Origin: Deltaproteobacteria bacterium
Lineage (GTDB): Bacteria; Desulfobacterota; Binatia; Binatales; Binataceae
Reading direction: 5' to 3'
Length of the DNA: 64,000 bases
Assembly (NCBI GenBank): GCA_021831785.1
Contig: JAKBMB010000020.1
Coordinates: 124,001-188,000 of the forward strand
The position numbers were made by a program, and so were the translations under genes. Of the stretch, positions 9,601 through 18,237 are shown one piece after another; position 1 is the stretch's first letter, and every line of letters begins with the position of its first letter. Below the pieces are notes generated by a model, which saw only the letters and a program-made list of their open reading frames with translations, had not been told where the DNA came from and ran no database searches.

Positions 9601-10143
9601 ATGGCTCTGCTACGAATACGCAAATACCCCGACCCGGTGCTCAAGCGCCCGGCCCAGCCGGTGACCAAGATTGACGGAGCGCTGCATAGCTTTATCGAGA
9701 GCATGGTCCAAACGATGTACGCCGCTCCCGGAATAGGGCTGGCGGCGCCGCAGGTGGGCGATTCGAGGCGTATCATTGTGATTGACGCCGACCAACAGAA
9801 CCCCGGTAGGCGGTTGCTCAGACTGATCAACCCGGAAGTTTTGGAACTGGACGGGAAGATCACCTGGGAGGAGGCGTGTCTTTCGGTGGTTGATTACAGC
9901 GCCCAGGTCCAAAGAGCGGCGCGGTTGGTAGTCAAGGCATTGACGCCGGATGAGGAGGAGGTCGAGATCGAAGCCGAACAGTTTTTGGCGGTCGTCTTTC
10001 AGCATGAGCTTGATCATTTGGAGGGCAAGCTTTTTATCGACCGCGTGAGCCGGCTTAAGCGCCAGCTCTATCGCCGCAAATTACAAAAGCTGATTAAGGA
10101 AGGCAAAGTCGAAAATCACGCTTCCCCAAGCGCCGAGGCCTGA
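9601..10143 (+). CDS. def: Peptide deformylase
   Basis: Removes the N-formyl group from nascent proteins using a bound metal ion. The protein is 180 aa from the ATG at 9601. Motif 1 is GIGLAAPQ (residues 44-51) and motif 3 is the zinc-binding HELDH (135-139). Motif 2 reads EACLS (91-95, metal ligand C93), with Ala where the family nearly always has Gly (EGCLS). All three metal ligands are retained, so activity is expected. It works with Fmt, encoded downstream beyond a MITE-like insertion. Confidence 0.94.
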   Translation: MALLRIRKYPDPVLKRPAQPVTKIDGALHSFIESMVQTMYAAPGIGLAAPQVGDSRRIIVIDADQQNPGRRLLRLINPEVLELDGKITWEEACLSVVDYSAQVQRAARLVVKALTPDEEEVEIEAEQFLAVVFQHELDHLEGKLFIDRVSRLKRQLYRRKLQKLIKEGKVENHASPSAEA

Positions 10144-10239
10144 GTCGATTCACGCTGTCATTGTCACGAGCCGGCGCGTGCCTGATTGTATCAAGCCGCT
10201 TCATAGGAAACCCTCGCCGGACGGTTCGCAGCGAACCTC

Positions 10240-10555
10240 CTAGTGTCCCGTCCCGCAAATAAGTTGCTTAACTGGGGGAGGCGTAGCCGGGGTGGTGCCG
10301 ACCGCAGCGTAGAGCCCGCCCTACTAGAGACATATCGGGCGCAGTCTGCGGCGGCATGCGGCAGCTTGCCAAAAATTCACAAACGCTCAGGGTGACAAAA
10401 GAAAGAGGGTGCTCAGGATGACCAAGGGAGGCGCTAGGAATGACCAACGAGGCGCGCGCGCCGGAATGACCAAGAGAGCGCGCAGAATGACGGCCGCGCA
10501 AGCGGCGTGAGGATGTGCGCAAATTGTGCAAGCTATTTGCGGGACGCCATACTAG
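10240..10555. mobile_element. MITE-like element with 28-bp imperfect inverted ends flanked by TA
   Basis: The 28 bp at 10240-10267 and the reverse complement of 10528-10555 match at 23 positions, including a shared core TATTTGCGGGACG. The outermost bases are CTAG on both sides, so a TA target duplication (as for IS630/mariner-type elements) is plausible. There is no transposase frame inside. The interior holds four or five degenerate copies of a gaATGACcaa unit separated by GCGC-rich spacers (10395-10490). It sits between def and fmt, genes that are usually adjacent. The assignment to a transposon family is inference. Confidence 0.55.
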
Positions 10556-10749
10556 CCGCGATTCGCGCTGGACGGCGCCGAGCGGCTGCTGCCCGATGCC
10601 GCAACGCCGTTGATGCTGTCTCGATAGCCGGTGGCCGGCGCGGCCCGTAGGCGCGGACGGCCGTGGTCGCGAGCGTGGGGAGCGTTCCTGTGCGGTCAGC
10701 CGTGTAGCCTCCGGTGGCGCACACTGCGCCGGCGCCGTCGGCGAACACG

Positions 10750-11847
10750 ATGGGAGCATCGCTGCGAATAGTGTTCATGGGTACGCCGCAACTGGCGGCG
10801 TATATTCTGGAGCAACTGATCGTCGGGTCTGCGGCGCGCTTATCCGCCGCACCGCCGGCTGGGGCCGGGTTGCACCCCGAGGTCGCGTCGCGCTTCCGGG
10901 CTCAAGCGAACTCGCAGGCCGCAACCCGCTCGCAGGCGCCGGCCGCCAACGAAGCCGGCGGTGGCATCAAAGCGCGGGCCCGGTTCGAGGTGGTGGCGGT
11001 AGTTACGAGGCCCGACCGTCCCCGGGGCCGCGGACTGGCGACGCAGCCTTCGCCGGTTGCGCAAGTAGCCGCGCGCCATGGACTTGCGCTGTACAAGCCC
11101 ACAAGCGTGCGCGAATCGGTCTTTTTCGCTCAGCTCAAGTCGCTGGCGCCAGACGTTCTGGCCGTAGCGGCCTATGGGCGCATCTTGCCGCGCGAGGTGT
11201 TGGATGAGGCGCGGCTGACGCCAGTCAACGTGCACGCCTCGCTGCTGCCAAGACATCGCGGCGCCAGCCCGATCGAAGCCGCGATTTTGGCCGGCGACGC
11301 CGAGACCGGCGTGACCATCATGCGCATGACCGAGCGCATGGACGCCGGGCCGATTTTGCTCCGGCGCGCGACAGCGATCGCGCCCGACGAGACCCAGGCG
11401 AGCCTCAAAGCAAGGCTGGCCGAACTGGGCGCGCAGGCGCTGCTGGACGCGCTGGACAGCATCGCGCAAGGCACCGTGTGCGAGACCGCCCAGGATGAGA
11501 CGCGCGCTACCTACTGTAAGCCGGTGAAGAAGGAGGATGCGTGGATTGACTGGCGGGCCGATGCGCTCCATATCGAGCGCATGACCCGGGCCTACGACCC
11601 GTGGCCGGTCGCACGCTCCAAACTGGCGGGTCAACAACTGCTGGTCTTCAAGGCCGAGGCCTGGCCGCAAGCCGCAAGCGAAGCTGCCCCGGGGACAATC
11701 GTCCAGGTGAAACCGGCGCCGATGGTGAGCTGCGGTAGAGGCTTGCTTAAGCTTATGGAGGTCCAGGCGGCGGGGCGCAAGCGGATGGCGGCGGACGATT
11801 TCATGCGCGGCAGGCGCGTTGCGCCGGGTACGCGGCTGGGGGAGTAG
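10750..11847 (+). CDS. fmt: Methionyl-tRNA formyltransferase (with N-terminal insertion)
   Basis: Transfers the formyl group from 10-formyl-THF to Met-tRNA for initiation. The protein is 365 aa against about 310-320 for the family. The N-terminus LRIVFMGTPQLAAYILEQL is typical, but residues about 26-78 are an Ala/Gly/Ser/Arg-rich insertion before FEVVAVVTRPDRPRGRG, where other Fmt proteins have only a short turn. The catalytic core is intact: N160 and H162 in VNVHASLLPRHRG, D198 in RMDAGPIL. A C-terminal OB-like domain follows. The start at 10750 was chosen because it leads directly into the first beta strand. Confidence 0.95.
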   Translation: MGASLRIVFMGTPQLAAYILEQLIVGSAARLSAAPPAGAGLHPEVASRFRAQANSQAATRSQAPAANEAGGGIKARARFEVVAVVTRPDRPRGRGLATQPSPVAQVAARHGLALYKPTSVRESVFFAQLKSLAPDVLAVAAYGRILPREVLDEARLTPVNVHASLLPRHRGASPIEAAILAGDAETGVTIMRMTERMDAGPILLRRATAIAPDETQASLKARLAELGAQALLDALDSIAQGTVCETAQDETRATYCKPVKKEDAWIDWRADALHIERMTRAYDPWPVARSKLAGQQLLVFKAEAWPQAASEAAPGTIVQVKPAPMVSCGRGLLKLMEVQAAGRKRMAADDFMRGRRVAPGTRLGE

Positions 11848-11863
11848 AAGTAGGGCCGCATCG

Positions 11864-13312
11864 ATGTCCTCGGCACACCATCGACGTTCGAGCAGCCCGA
11901 TTGACCCGGAGCCAAGGCCGCTGATGCCCGAGCGACGCCGCCGGCCGGGCACCCTCACTGCGGACAGGTCAAGCGGGCTTTTCGCGCGCGCAGCGGCGCT
12001 GGAGATTCTGCTGCGGGTCGAGGACGGAGCGTTCGCGGACGTACTGCTGGGTCATCGCCTCCTCGGCTTCGGTCCGTCCGATCGCCGCTTGATCACGAGC
12101 CTAGTGCTGGGGACGACAGCCTGGCGCGGCCGGTTGGACTACGAACTCGAACGGCTGGTGCGCGACGGACTGAAGCACCTAAGTCTACCGGTCCGGGTGC
12201 TCCTGCGGATGGGGCTTTATCAGTTGCGGTTTCTGACCCGAATCGGGGCCTATGCGGCCGTCCACACGGCAGTGACGCTGGCGAAGCAGAGGCCCGAGAC
12301 TCGCGGGGCATCGGGGTTGGTCAACGCCGTGCTGCGCCGCGCCGCGGCTCATCCGGCGCCGCCGCTGCCCGACGCGCAGGCGGATCCCGTAAAACACCTG
12401 GCGGTTAAGTACTCGCATCCCGAATGGCTGGTCGAGCGCATCATGGAATGGTTCGGCGAGAGCGAAGCGCAGGCGTTGCTCGCGAGCAACAATGAGCCCG
12501 CGCCTAATTCAATTCGGCTCAATCTTGCGCGCGGCACACGCGAGAGTTTGCTGGCGCGGTTTCGCGCCGAGGGAATCGAGGTTGCGCCTGGCGGCAACCT
12601 GCCTGAGACGGTGCTTTTAAGCGAAGCTTTGCGAACCGAGAGCGCTGCTTACGCGCAGGGTCTGTTCACGCCGCAGTCGGCGGCCTCGCAGATGGTCGCG
12701 CGTCTTCTGGCGCCGGAAAAGGGAGCGAGTGTGCTGGACTGCGCGGCGGCTCCGGGGGGTAAGGCGACCCATCTCGCCGAACTAACGGGCGCGAGCGGCC
12801 GGATTTTCGCGATCGATCGAAGGCTTGGCGGCCTGCGGGCCGCGCAGAGGTTGGCGCAAAGGCTGGGGCATCAAAATATAACTTTCGTATGTGCCGACCT
12901 GCTCGGCGCGCTTCCGTTTCGTCCTGGGTCGTTCGAGTTTGTCTTGCTCGACGCGCCTTGCAGCGGCCTGGGAACGCTGCGTTCTCATCCCGAGATTCGC
13001 TGGCGGCTTAAAGCCGGCGACCTGGAGAGAATGGCCGCGCTGCAGGCTAGGATGCTGGCGAGTGCGAGCGCGATGGTAAGGCCTGGCGGCGTGATGGTAT
13101 ATGCGGTGTGCAGCTTTGCGCCAACCGAGGGCGTCGAGGTGGTGCGCCGGTTTCTCGAGCACTATCGCGAATTCACGGTTGACGCCACTGGGCCGGAGTT
13201 CAACCAGGTGAGGCTTGCGAAAAGCGCTGACGGCTTCCTATGCTTATCGTTGTGTCCGAGCCGCGACGGGCTTGACGGCTTTTTCGCCGTACGATTAAGA
13301 CGAAAGAGGTGA
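11864..13312 (+). CDS. rsmB: 16S rRNA (cytosine-967 C5) methyltransferase, RsmB/Sun family
   Basis: SAM-dependent methylation of 16S rRNA C967. It has an N-terminal NusB-like domain (roughly residues 45-190) followed by a Rossmann methyltransferase. Motifs are the SAM-binding VLDCAAAPGGKATHLAEL, DAPCSGLGTLRSHPEI with the release Cys, and VYAVCSFAPTEG with the catalytic Cys. The start at 11864 gives 482 aa, 16 nt after the fmt stop; an alternative ATG at 11924 would remove a basic, disordered leader and give 462 aa. Cotranscribed with fmt and rpe. Confidence 0.92.
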   Translation: MSSAHHRRSSSPIDPEPRPLMPERRRRPGTLTADRSSGLFARAAALEILLRVEDGAFADVLLGHRLLGFGPSDRRLITSLVLGTTAWRGRLDYELERLVRDGLKHLSLPVRVLLRMGLYQLRFLTRIGAYAAVHTAVTLAKQRPETRGASGLVNAVLRRAAAHPAPPLPDAQADPVKHLAVKYSHPEWLVERIMEWFGESEAQALLASNNEPAPNSIRLNLARGTRESLLARFRAEGIEVAPGGNLPETVLLSEALRTESAAYAQGLFTPQSAASQMVARLLAPEKGASVLDCAAAPGGKATHLAELTGASGRIFAIDRRLGGLRAAQRLAQRLGHQNITFVCADLLGALPFRPGSFEFVLLDAPCSGLGTLRSHPEIRWRLKAGDLERMAALQARMLASASAMVRPGGVMVYAVCSFAPTEGVEVVRRFLEHYREFTVDATGPEFNQVRLAKSADGFLCLSLCPSRDGLDGFFAVRLRRKR

Positions 13313-13318
13313 GCGGTA

Positions 13319-14002
13319 GTGCGACGACCCTGCAAACTGGCGCCTTCGATTCTATCCGCCGACTTCGCCCGTTTGGGCGAGGAAGTGCGCACGGTCGAGG
13401 CCGCAGGCGCTGACCTAATCCATTTCGACGTGATGGACGGTCATTTCGTGCCGAACATTTCCATCGGCATCCCGGTGCTCCAATCACTGCGTGCTGTGAC
13501 CAAGCTGCCGCTTGATGTTCATTTGATGATCGAGCATCCCGAGCGATACATCGAGGCCTTCGTCAAAGCCGGCGCCGATTCGATTTCGGTTCACGTCGAG
13601 GCCTGCGACGATGTCCTGGCTGTGGCGCGTCTGGTGCGCGGGTTCGGCGTGCGCACTTCGGCCGCGGTCAATCCCGAAACCGACGTGCGTGAAGCCCTGC
13701 GCATCGCGGACGCTCTCGACATGATTCTAGTGATGAGTGTTCATCCTGGTTTTGGCGGCCAGGAGTTTATCCCTTCGGCTCTGGACAAGCTGCGCTACGC
13801 CCGCGACGAGCTTGATCGGCGCGGACTCAACCTTGACATCGAAATCGACGGCGGCATCAAAGTCGATAACATCGCAGCCGCTGCGGCAGCCGGGGCCAAC
13901 GTGCTGGTCTCGGGCTCGGGCATTTTTTCGGCGCTAAGCTACGCCGGCGTGGTTAGCCAGATGCGACAGCGGCTAGCCGCGGTCGAGCTGCTCGCGTCCT
14001 GA
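13319..14002 (+). CDS. rpe: Ribulose-phosphate 3-epimerase
   Basis: Interconverts ribulose-5-P and xylulose-5-P in the pentose phosphate pathway. The GTG start 6 nt after the rsmB stop gives 227 aa. TIM-barrel motifs are present: KLAPSILSADFARLGEE, HFDVMDGHFVPN with metal ligands, LPLDVHLMIEHPE, MSVHPGFGGQEF and IEIDGGIKVDN with the catalytic Asp. It ends the priA-def-fmt-rsmB-rpe run. Confidence 0.96.
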   Translation: MRRPCKLAPSILSADFARLGEEVRTVEAAGADLIHFDVMDGHFVPNISIGIPVLQSLRAVTKLPLDVHLMIEHPERYIEAFVKAGADSISVHVEACDDVLAVARLVRGFGVRTSAAVNPETDVREALRIADALDMILVMSVHPGFGGQEFIPSALDKLRYARDELDRRGLNLDIEIDGGIKVDNIAAAAAAGANVLVSGSGIFSALSYAGVVSQMRQRLAAVELLAS

Positions 14003-14189
14003 CGACGCGCGGCTGGGCTAGGCCAACTCGCGGCGCCACGCAATCGAATCTCGGCCGCGTCTCTAGATGGCCGCTCTAACCCGCTCGCCGCCGTATGGCA
14101 AAAGCGCCACGCCTCATCTACATTGGAGCGGGCGCGAATGGTATAAGGTAGCTTCCGCAAAGACGCTAGGGCGTGCGGGCTTCGCTAAA

Positions 14190-14264
14190 CGGGGTGTAGC
14201 TCAGCCTGGCTAGAGCACTGCGTTCGGGACGCAGGAGTCGGAGGTTCAAATCCTCTCACCCCGA
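14190..14264 (+). tRNA. tRNA-Pro (anticodon CGG)
   Basis: A complete cloverleaf can be drawn: acceptor CGGGGTG/CACCCCG with discriminator A; D arm GCTC/GAGC; anticodon stem CTGCG/CGCAG around loop TTCGGGA, anticodon CGG; variable loop of 5; T arm with TTCAAAT loop. The CCA end is not encoded. The gene is followed at once by a run of six T. It lies between rpe and plsY. Confidence 0.93.
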
Positions 14265-14290
14265 TTTTTTCCTTCCGAGGCGCCTTAAGA

Positions 14291-14905
14291 ATGGTCGTGC
14301 AGGTCTTGCTGAGCGTGCTGGCGTATCTCGTTGGATCGATTCCCGTCGGCGTGCTCGTGGGGCGCGCTTATGGTTTCGACCCGCGAGAGCTCGGTTCGGG
14401 CAACGTCGGCATGACCAACGTGGCACGTGTGGGCGGGGCCGGGCCTGCGGCTTTGACCTTCGTTGGCGACATGTTCAAGGGTTTGATGCCGGTGTGTCTG
14501 GCCAGGCTGGTGGCGGCAGACGAGTTTACGCTTGTGCTGGTAGGCTTGTTCACCTTTCTGGGTTCCGTGAGTTCAGTGTTTTTGGGTTTTCGCGGTGGCA
14601 AGGGTGTGGCGGCGGCACTCGGGGTCTGGCTCGGCGTCGCGCCGCCGGCAATTTTCGTCGCTCTAGCGGTCTTCCTCGCGGTCCTGTATTGGCGTCGCGT
14701 GGTCTCGCTGGCCTCGCTCGCTGCGGCGTTGATCTTGCCGGTGGCGGTTGCAGTGTTGTCTTATCCGCGCGACTACCTCGGTTTGGCACTGCTGGTCTCA
14801 GGGGTGGTCGTTTATCGCCATCGCGCTAACATCGGGCGCTTGATTAGCGGCCAGGAGCCTCGAATCGGCGCCAAGGCGCAAAGTGTTGCGGCTGCCGACA
14901 ACTAG
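14291..14905 (+). CDS. plsY: Acyl-phosphate:glycerol-3-phosphate acyltransferase
   Basis: Integral membrane enzyme that makes lysophosphatidic acid from acyl-phosphate and glycerol-3-phosphate. The 204-aa protein has about five membrane segments and the three family motifs: SGNVGMTNVAR (motif 1), FLGFRGGKGVA (motif 2) and HRANIGRL (motif 3). In motif 1 the usual SGNxGATN reads SGNVGMTN, and before motif 2 the usual LGHxFPxFLGF reads LGSVSSVFLGF, so the family His is absent. The core Gly-Gly-Lys-Gly is kept. It starts 26 nt after tRNA-Pro. Confidence 0.93.
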   Translation: MVVQVLLSVLAYLVGSIPVGVLVGRAYGFDPRELGSGNVGMTNVARVGGAGPAALTFVGDMFKGLMPVCLARLVAADEFTLVLVGLFTFLGSVSSVFLGFRGGKGVAAALGVWLGVAPPAIFVALAVFLAVLYWRRVVSLASLAAALILPVAVAVLSYPRDYLGLALLVSGVVVYRHRANIGRLISGQEPRIGAKAQSVAAADN

Positions 14906-15649
<744 letters not shown>

Positions 15650-16056
15650 CTGCCCTTCGCTTTGGTCTGTAGGGGCGCGCTCTGCGCTCGACGCGATACG
15701 CGAGAGTTCAGCGCAGCGGGCGCAAGAGCGTGCGTGAACGTCACAAGGCGTGTCCTCGAAATGGCCGCGCCCGAAACCGACCGCTTTCTCCGTAGTGCTT
15801 TTAAGCCTGCGCAAACGGTGACTCAGGTCGCCGGTCACAAAAAATCACTCCGACCCTGAGCTGAGCGGCGGGTCCTCAGGCAGTCCGACGGCGCAGCCGG
15901 CGCAACGTCCTCTTCAGCCTTACAAGCTGCTTTCTCGATGGCAAGCCACAGTCAAGCCCAGTGTAGCGCGCCGCGGATTGCCGACGCGGGTTAAGGACTT
16001 CATCTGGTTACGGTGGCGCGTCCGAAGCGTCGCTTTGCCAAGGCCGGCTTGCCGCT
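15650..16056. other. 407-nt gap between glnB and a convergent lipoprotein gene
   Basis: Nothing supportable as a gene was seen. The short frames present are Arg/Ala-rich without initiation signals. The region separates convergent transcription of glnB and the lipoprotein gene, so terminators are expected, but I could not identify a clear hairpin with a T run. Confidence 0.4.
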
Positions 16057-16404
16057 TCATTTGACGTTCGCAATAGGGACAAAGCCGCGCATTCCCTTGT
16101 TCGGACCGCTGGTTACTTCTACCACGGCGCCGGTCGCATCCTGGGAAACGACTTTCACTGGAGTCTCGCTCGGCAGCTCTTTACTCATCACTTGCTCGCC
16201 CATGCCGGCCACCATCCCGGCGAACGGGCCGGGCTGTTTTTTGAGCGCGTTTTTGAGCTCGCGAAGCCTTTGATACGACTGTTCGTCAAGATATATTCTC
16301 ACCGTATGGTGGCCGGGGTCGGCCACAAGTTTATGACCGCACGCGGCTACTAAAAGGGAAAGTGCAGCCAATACGAGAGCGAGTCTTTTAGCGCGATGTG
16401 TCAA
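16057..16404 (-). CDS. Small predicted lipoprotein
   Basis: A 115-aa protein with a basic N-terminus, a hydrophobic segment and a lipobox LVAAC (acylated Cys22), so it should be anchored in a membrane by SPase II (lspA in this window). The mature part is hydrophilic, contains a helical stretch (about residues 40-75), and ends in a segment resembling an SH3-like beta domain, ATGAVVEVTSGPNKGMRGFV. Function unknown. Divergent from glyS. Confidence 0.7.
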   Translation of the reverse strand: MTHRAKRLALVLAALSLLVAACGHKLVADPGHHTVRIYLDEQSYQRLRELKNALKKQPGPFAGMVAGMGEQVMSKELPSETPVKVVSQDATGAVVEVTSGPNKGMRGFVPIANVK

Positions 16405-16448
16405 GCTATATTATCCGCCGAGAGACCCGACCAAGCGTATTCACGTTA

Positions 16449-16481
16449 ATTGTAGGCACATTTTCTTCAATTGTAAGCACC
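16449..16481. repeat. Short direct repeats between the lipoprotein gene and glyS
   Basis: Two 12-bp copies, aattgtaggcac (16449-16460) and aattgtaagcac (16470-16481), differ at one base and are 21 bp apart, that is two helical turns. They lie between divergent genes and could bind a dimeric regulator. This is a sequence pattern only. Confidence 0.4.
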
Positions 16482-16601
16482 TCGCAACCAGGTTTAACCG
16501 GATTGCGGTCAAGTGCAACCACATCGCCGGTACGCGGCCCATCTTGGCTCACATCGGGCCGCGCCTCGGCGCGGCCCAAGACCGGCATTGAAAGGAGCGC
16601 A

Positions 16602-17954
16602 GTGTCCACTGACGAGTCGGCGGTTCTGAAGAGCGGCGGCAAGCCCCAGGTTACGATGGAAAAGCTGGTTGGGCTGTGCAAGCGGCGCGGCTTGGTCTTT
16701 GCCTCCAGCGATATTTACGGCGGCCTGGGTTCGACCTGGGATTACGGGCCGCTGGGCGTCGAGCTTAAGCGCAACGTCAAGGAGGCGTGGTGGCGCGAGA
16801 TGGTGCAGCGGCGCAGCGACATCATGGGGCTCGATGCGGCCATTCTGATGCATCCGCGAACCTGGGAAGCCTCCGGCCATCTGCAAAGCTTTACCGACCC
16901 CTTGGTCGATTGCAAAGCCTGTAAGCAGCGTTTTCGAGCGGACCAGGTGGCCGACGGACGCTGCCCCGAATGCGGCGGCGAGCTGACCGAACCGCGCAAC
17001 TTCAACCTGATGTTCAAGACCTTTATCGGGCCGCTCGAGGACAGCGCGCACGCCGCATATTTGCGTCCCGAAACCGCCCAGGGTATTTTCGTCAACTTCG
17101 GCAATTTGCTGGACACCCAGCGCGTCAAACTGCCTTTCGGCGTGGCGCAAATCGGAAAGTCGTTCCGCAATGAGATCACGCCCGGCAACTTCATCTTCCG
17201 CACCCGCGAGTTCGAGCAAATGGAGATGGAGTTCTTCATCCCGCCCGACCCGACGCAGGAGGCGCGATGGTTCGAGTATTGGGTTGAGCTGCGCCTCGGC
17301 TGGTACGTCAAGCATGGGATCGAGCGCGAACATCTGCGGCTGCGCCCGCACGGTAAGGACGAGCTTTCGCATTACTCGCGCGGCACTACGGATATCGAGT
17401 TTCTCTATCCGTTCGGATGGGGCGAGCTTGAAGGCCTCGCCAAGCGCGGCAGCTACGATCTCGACCGCCACGCCGAATTCAGCGGCAAGGATTTGACCTT
17501 CTTCGATGAAGAGGCCAAAACGCGTTACCGCCCGTGGGTAATCGAACCGGCCGCCGGCGTTGATCGCGCGCTACTCGCCTTTTTGCTCGACGCCTACGAC
17601 GAGGATATCGTGGAAGACGAGGCGCGCGTCGTGCTGCGGCTCGACCCGCGTCTTGCGCCGATCAAGGCCGCCGTGCTGCCTTTGCTGCGCAAAGGCGGCC
17701 AGGTCGAAAAAGCGCTCGAGGTGCGCGCCCGGTTGCAGCCGCACTTCCCGACCGCCTACGACCAAGCCGGCTCGATCGGCCGGCGCTATCGCCGCCAGGA
17801 CGAAGTTGGGACCCCCTGGTGCGTGACGATTGACCATCAGACCATGAGCGACGACACGGTCACGCTGAGAGACCGCGACTCGACCGCGCAGGTGCGCTTG
17901 CCGATCGCGGCGCTGGTCGGCGAACTTAACGAGCGCATCGGCTGGCACCGCTAG
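16602..17954 (+). CDS. glyS: Glycyl-tRNA synthetase, alpha2 (eukaryote-like) type
   Basis: Class II synthetase that charges tRNA-Gly. The GTG at 16602, four nt after AAAGGAG, gives 450 aa; an internal ATG at 16656 is the alternative. Motifs: GGLGSTWDYGPLGVELKRN, the zinc-binding CKAC...CPEC insertion, FNLMFKTFIGP, YLRPETAQGIFVNF, the motif 2 region FRNEITPGNF, and the C-terminal anticodon domain with DDDTVTLRDRDS. Being the dimeric type, it needs no separate glyQ gene. Confidence 0.95.
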   Translation: MSTDESAVLKSGGKPQVTMEKLVGLCKRRGLVFASSDIYGGLGSTWDYGPLGVELKRNVKEAWWREMVQRRSDIMGLDAAILMHPRTWEASGHLQSFTDPLVDCKACKQRFRADQVADGRCPECGGELTEPRNFNLMFKTFIGPLEDSAHAAYLRPETAQGIFVNFGNLLDTQRVKLPFGVAQIGKSFRNEITPGNFIFRTREFEQMEMEFFIPPDPTQEARWFEYWVELRLGWYVKHGIEREHLRLRPHGKDELSHYSRGTTDIEFLYPFGWGELEGLAKRGSYDLDRHAEFSGKDLTFFDEEAKTRYRPWVIEPAAGVDRALLAFLLDAYDEDIVEDEARVVLRLDPRLAPIKAAVLPLLRKGGQVEKALEVRARLQPHFPTAYDQAGSIGRRYRRQDEVGTPWCVTIDHQTMSDDTVTLRDRDSTAQVRLPIAALVGELNERIGWHR

Positions 17955-18237
17955 CCCTCTTTAAACCTTCGCGCTCGCGCGCGCCGCGGGATCGCGCACG
18001 GCCGGATACGTCGCGCGCGCGAGGCGACAGCGCTGGAGCGGGGAGGGCGATTCGTCGGCGCAGTTTAGCCGCCAAGCGGTCTTCGCGATCTATAATGGCT
18101 ATAATTTAGTAGGTTGCTGGTGGGCGCTTAACGTTCCGACTCGTCGTGCGCCGCGCTGCTGTCGGCGTTGCCCGAACTGCGAGCGCGGCCAGGCGGCAAG
18201 ACCGGACCGAGACGGATTCAGGAGATTGGCAAGTCAA

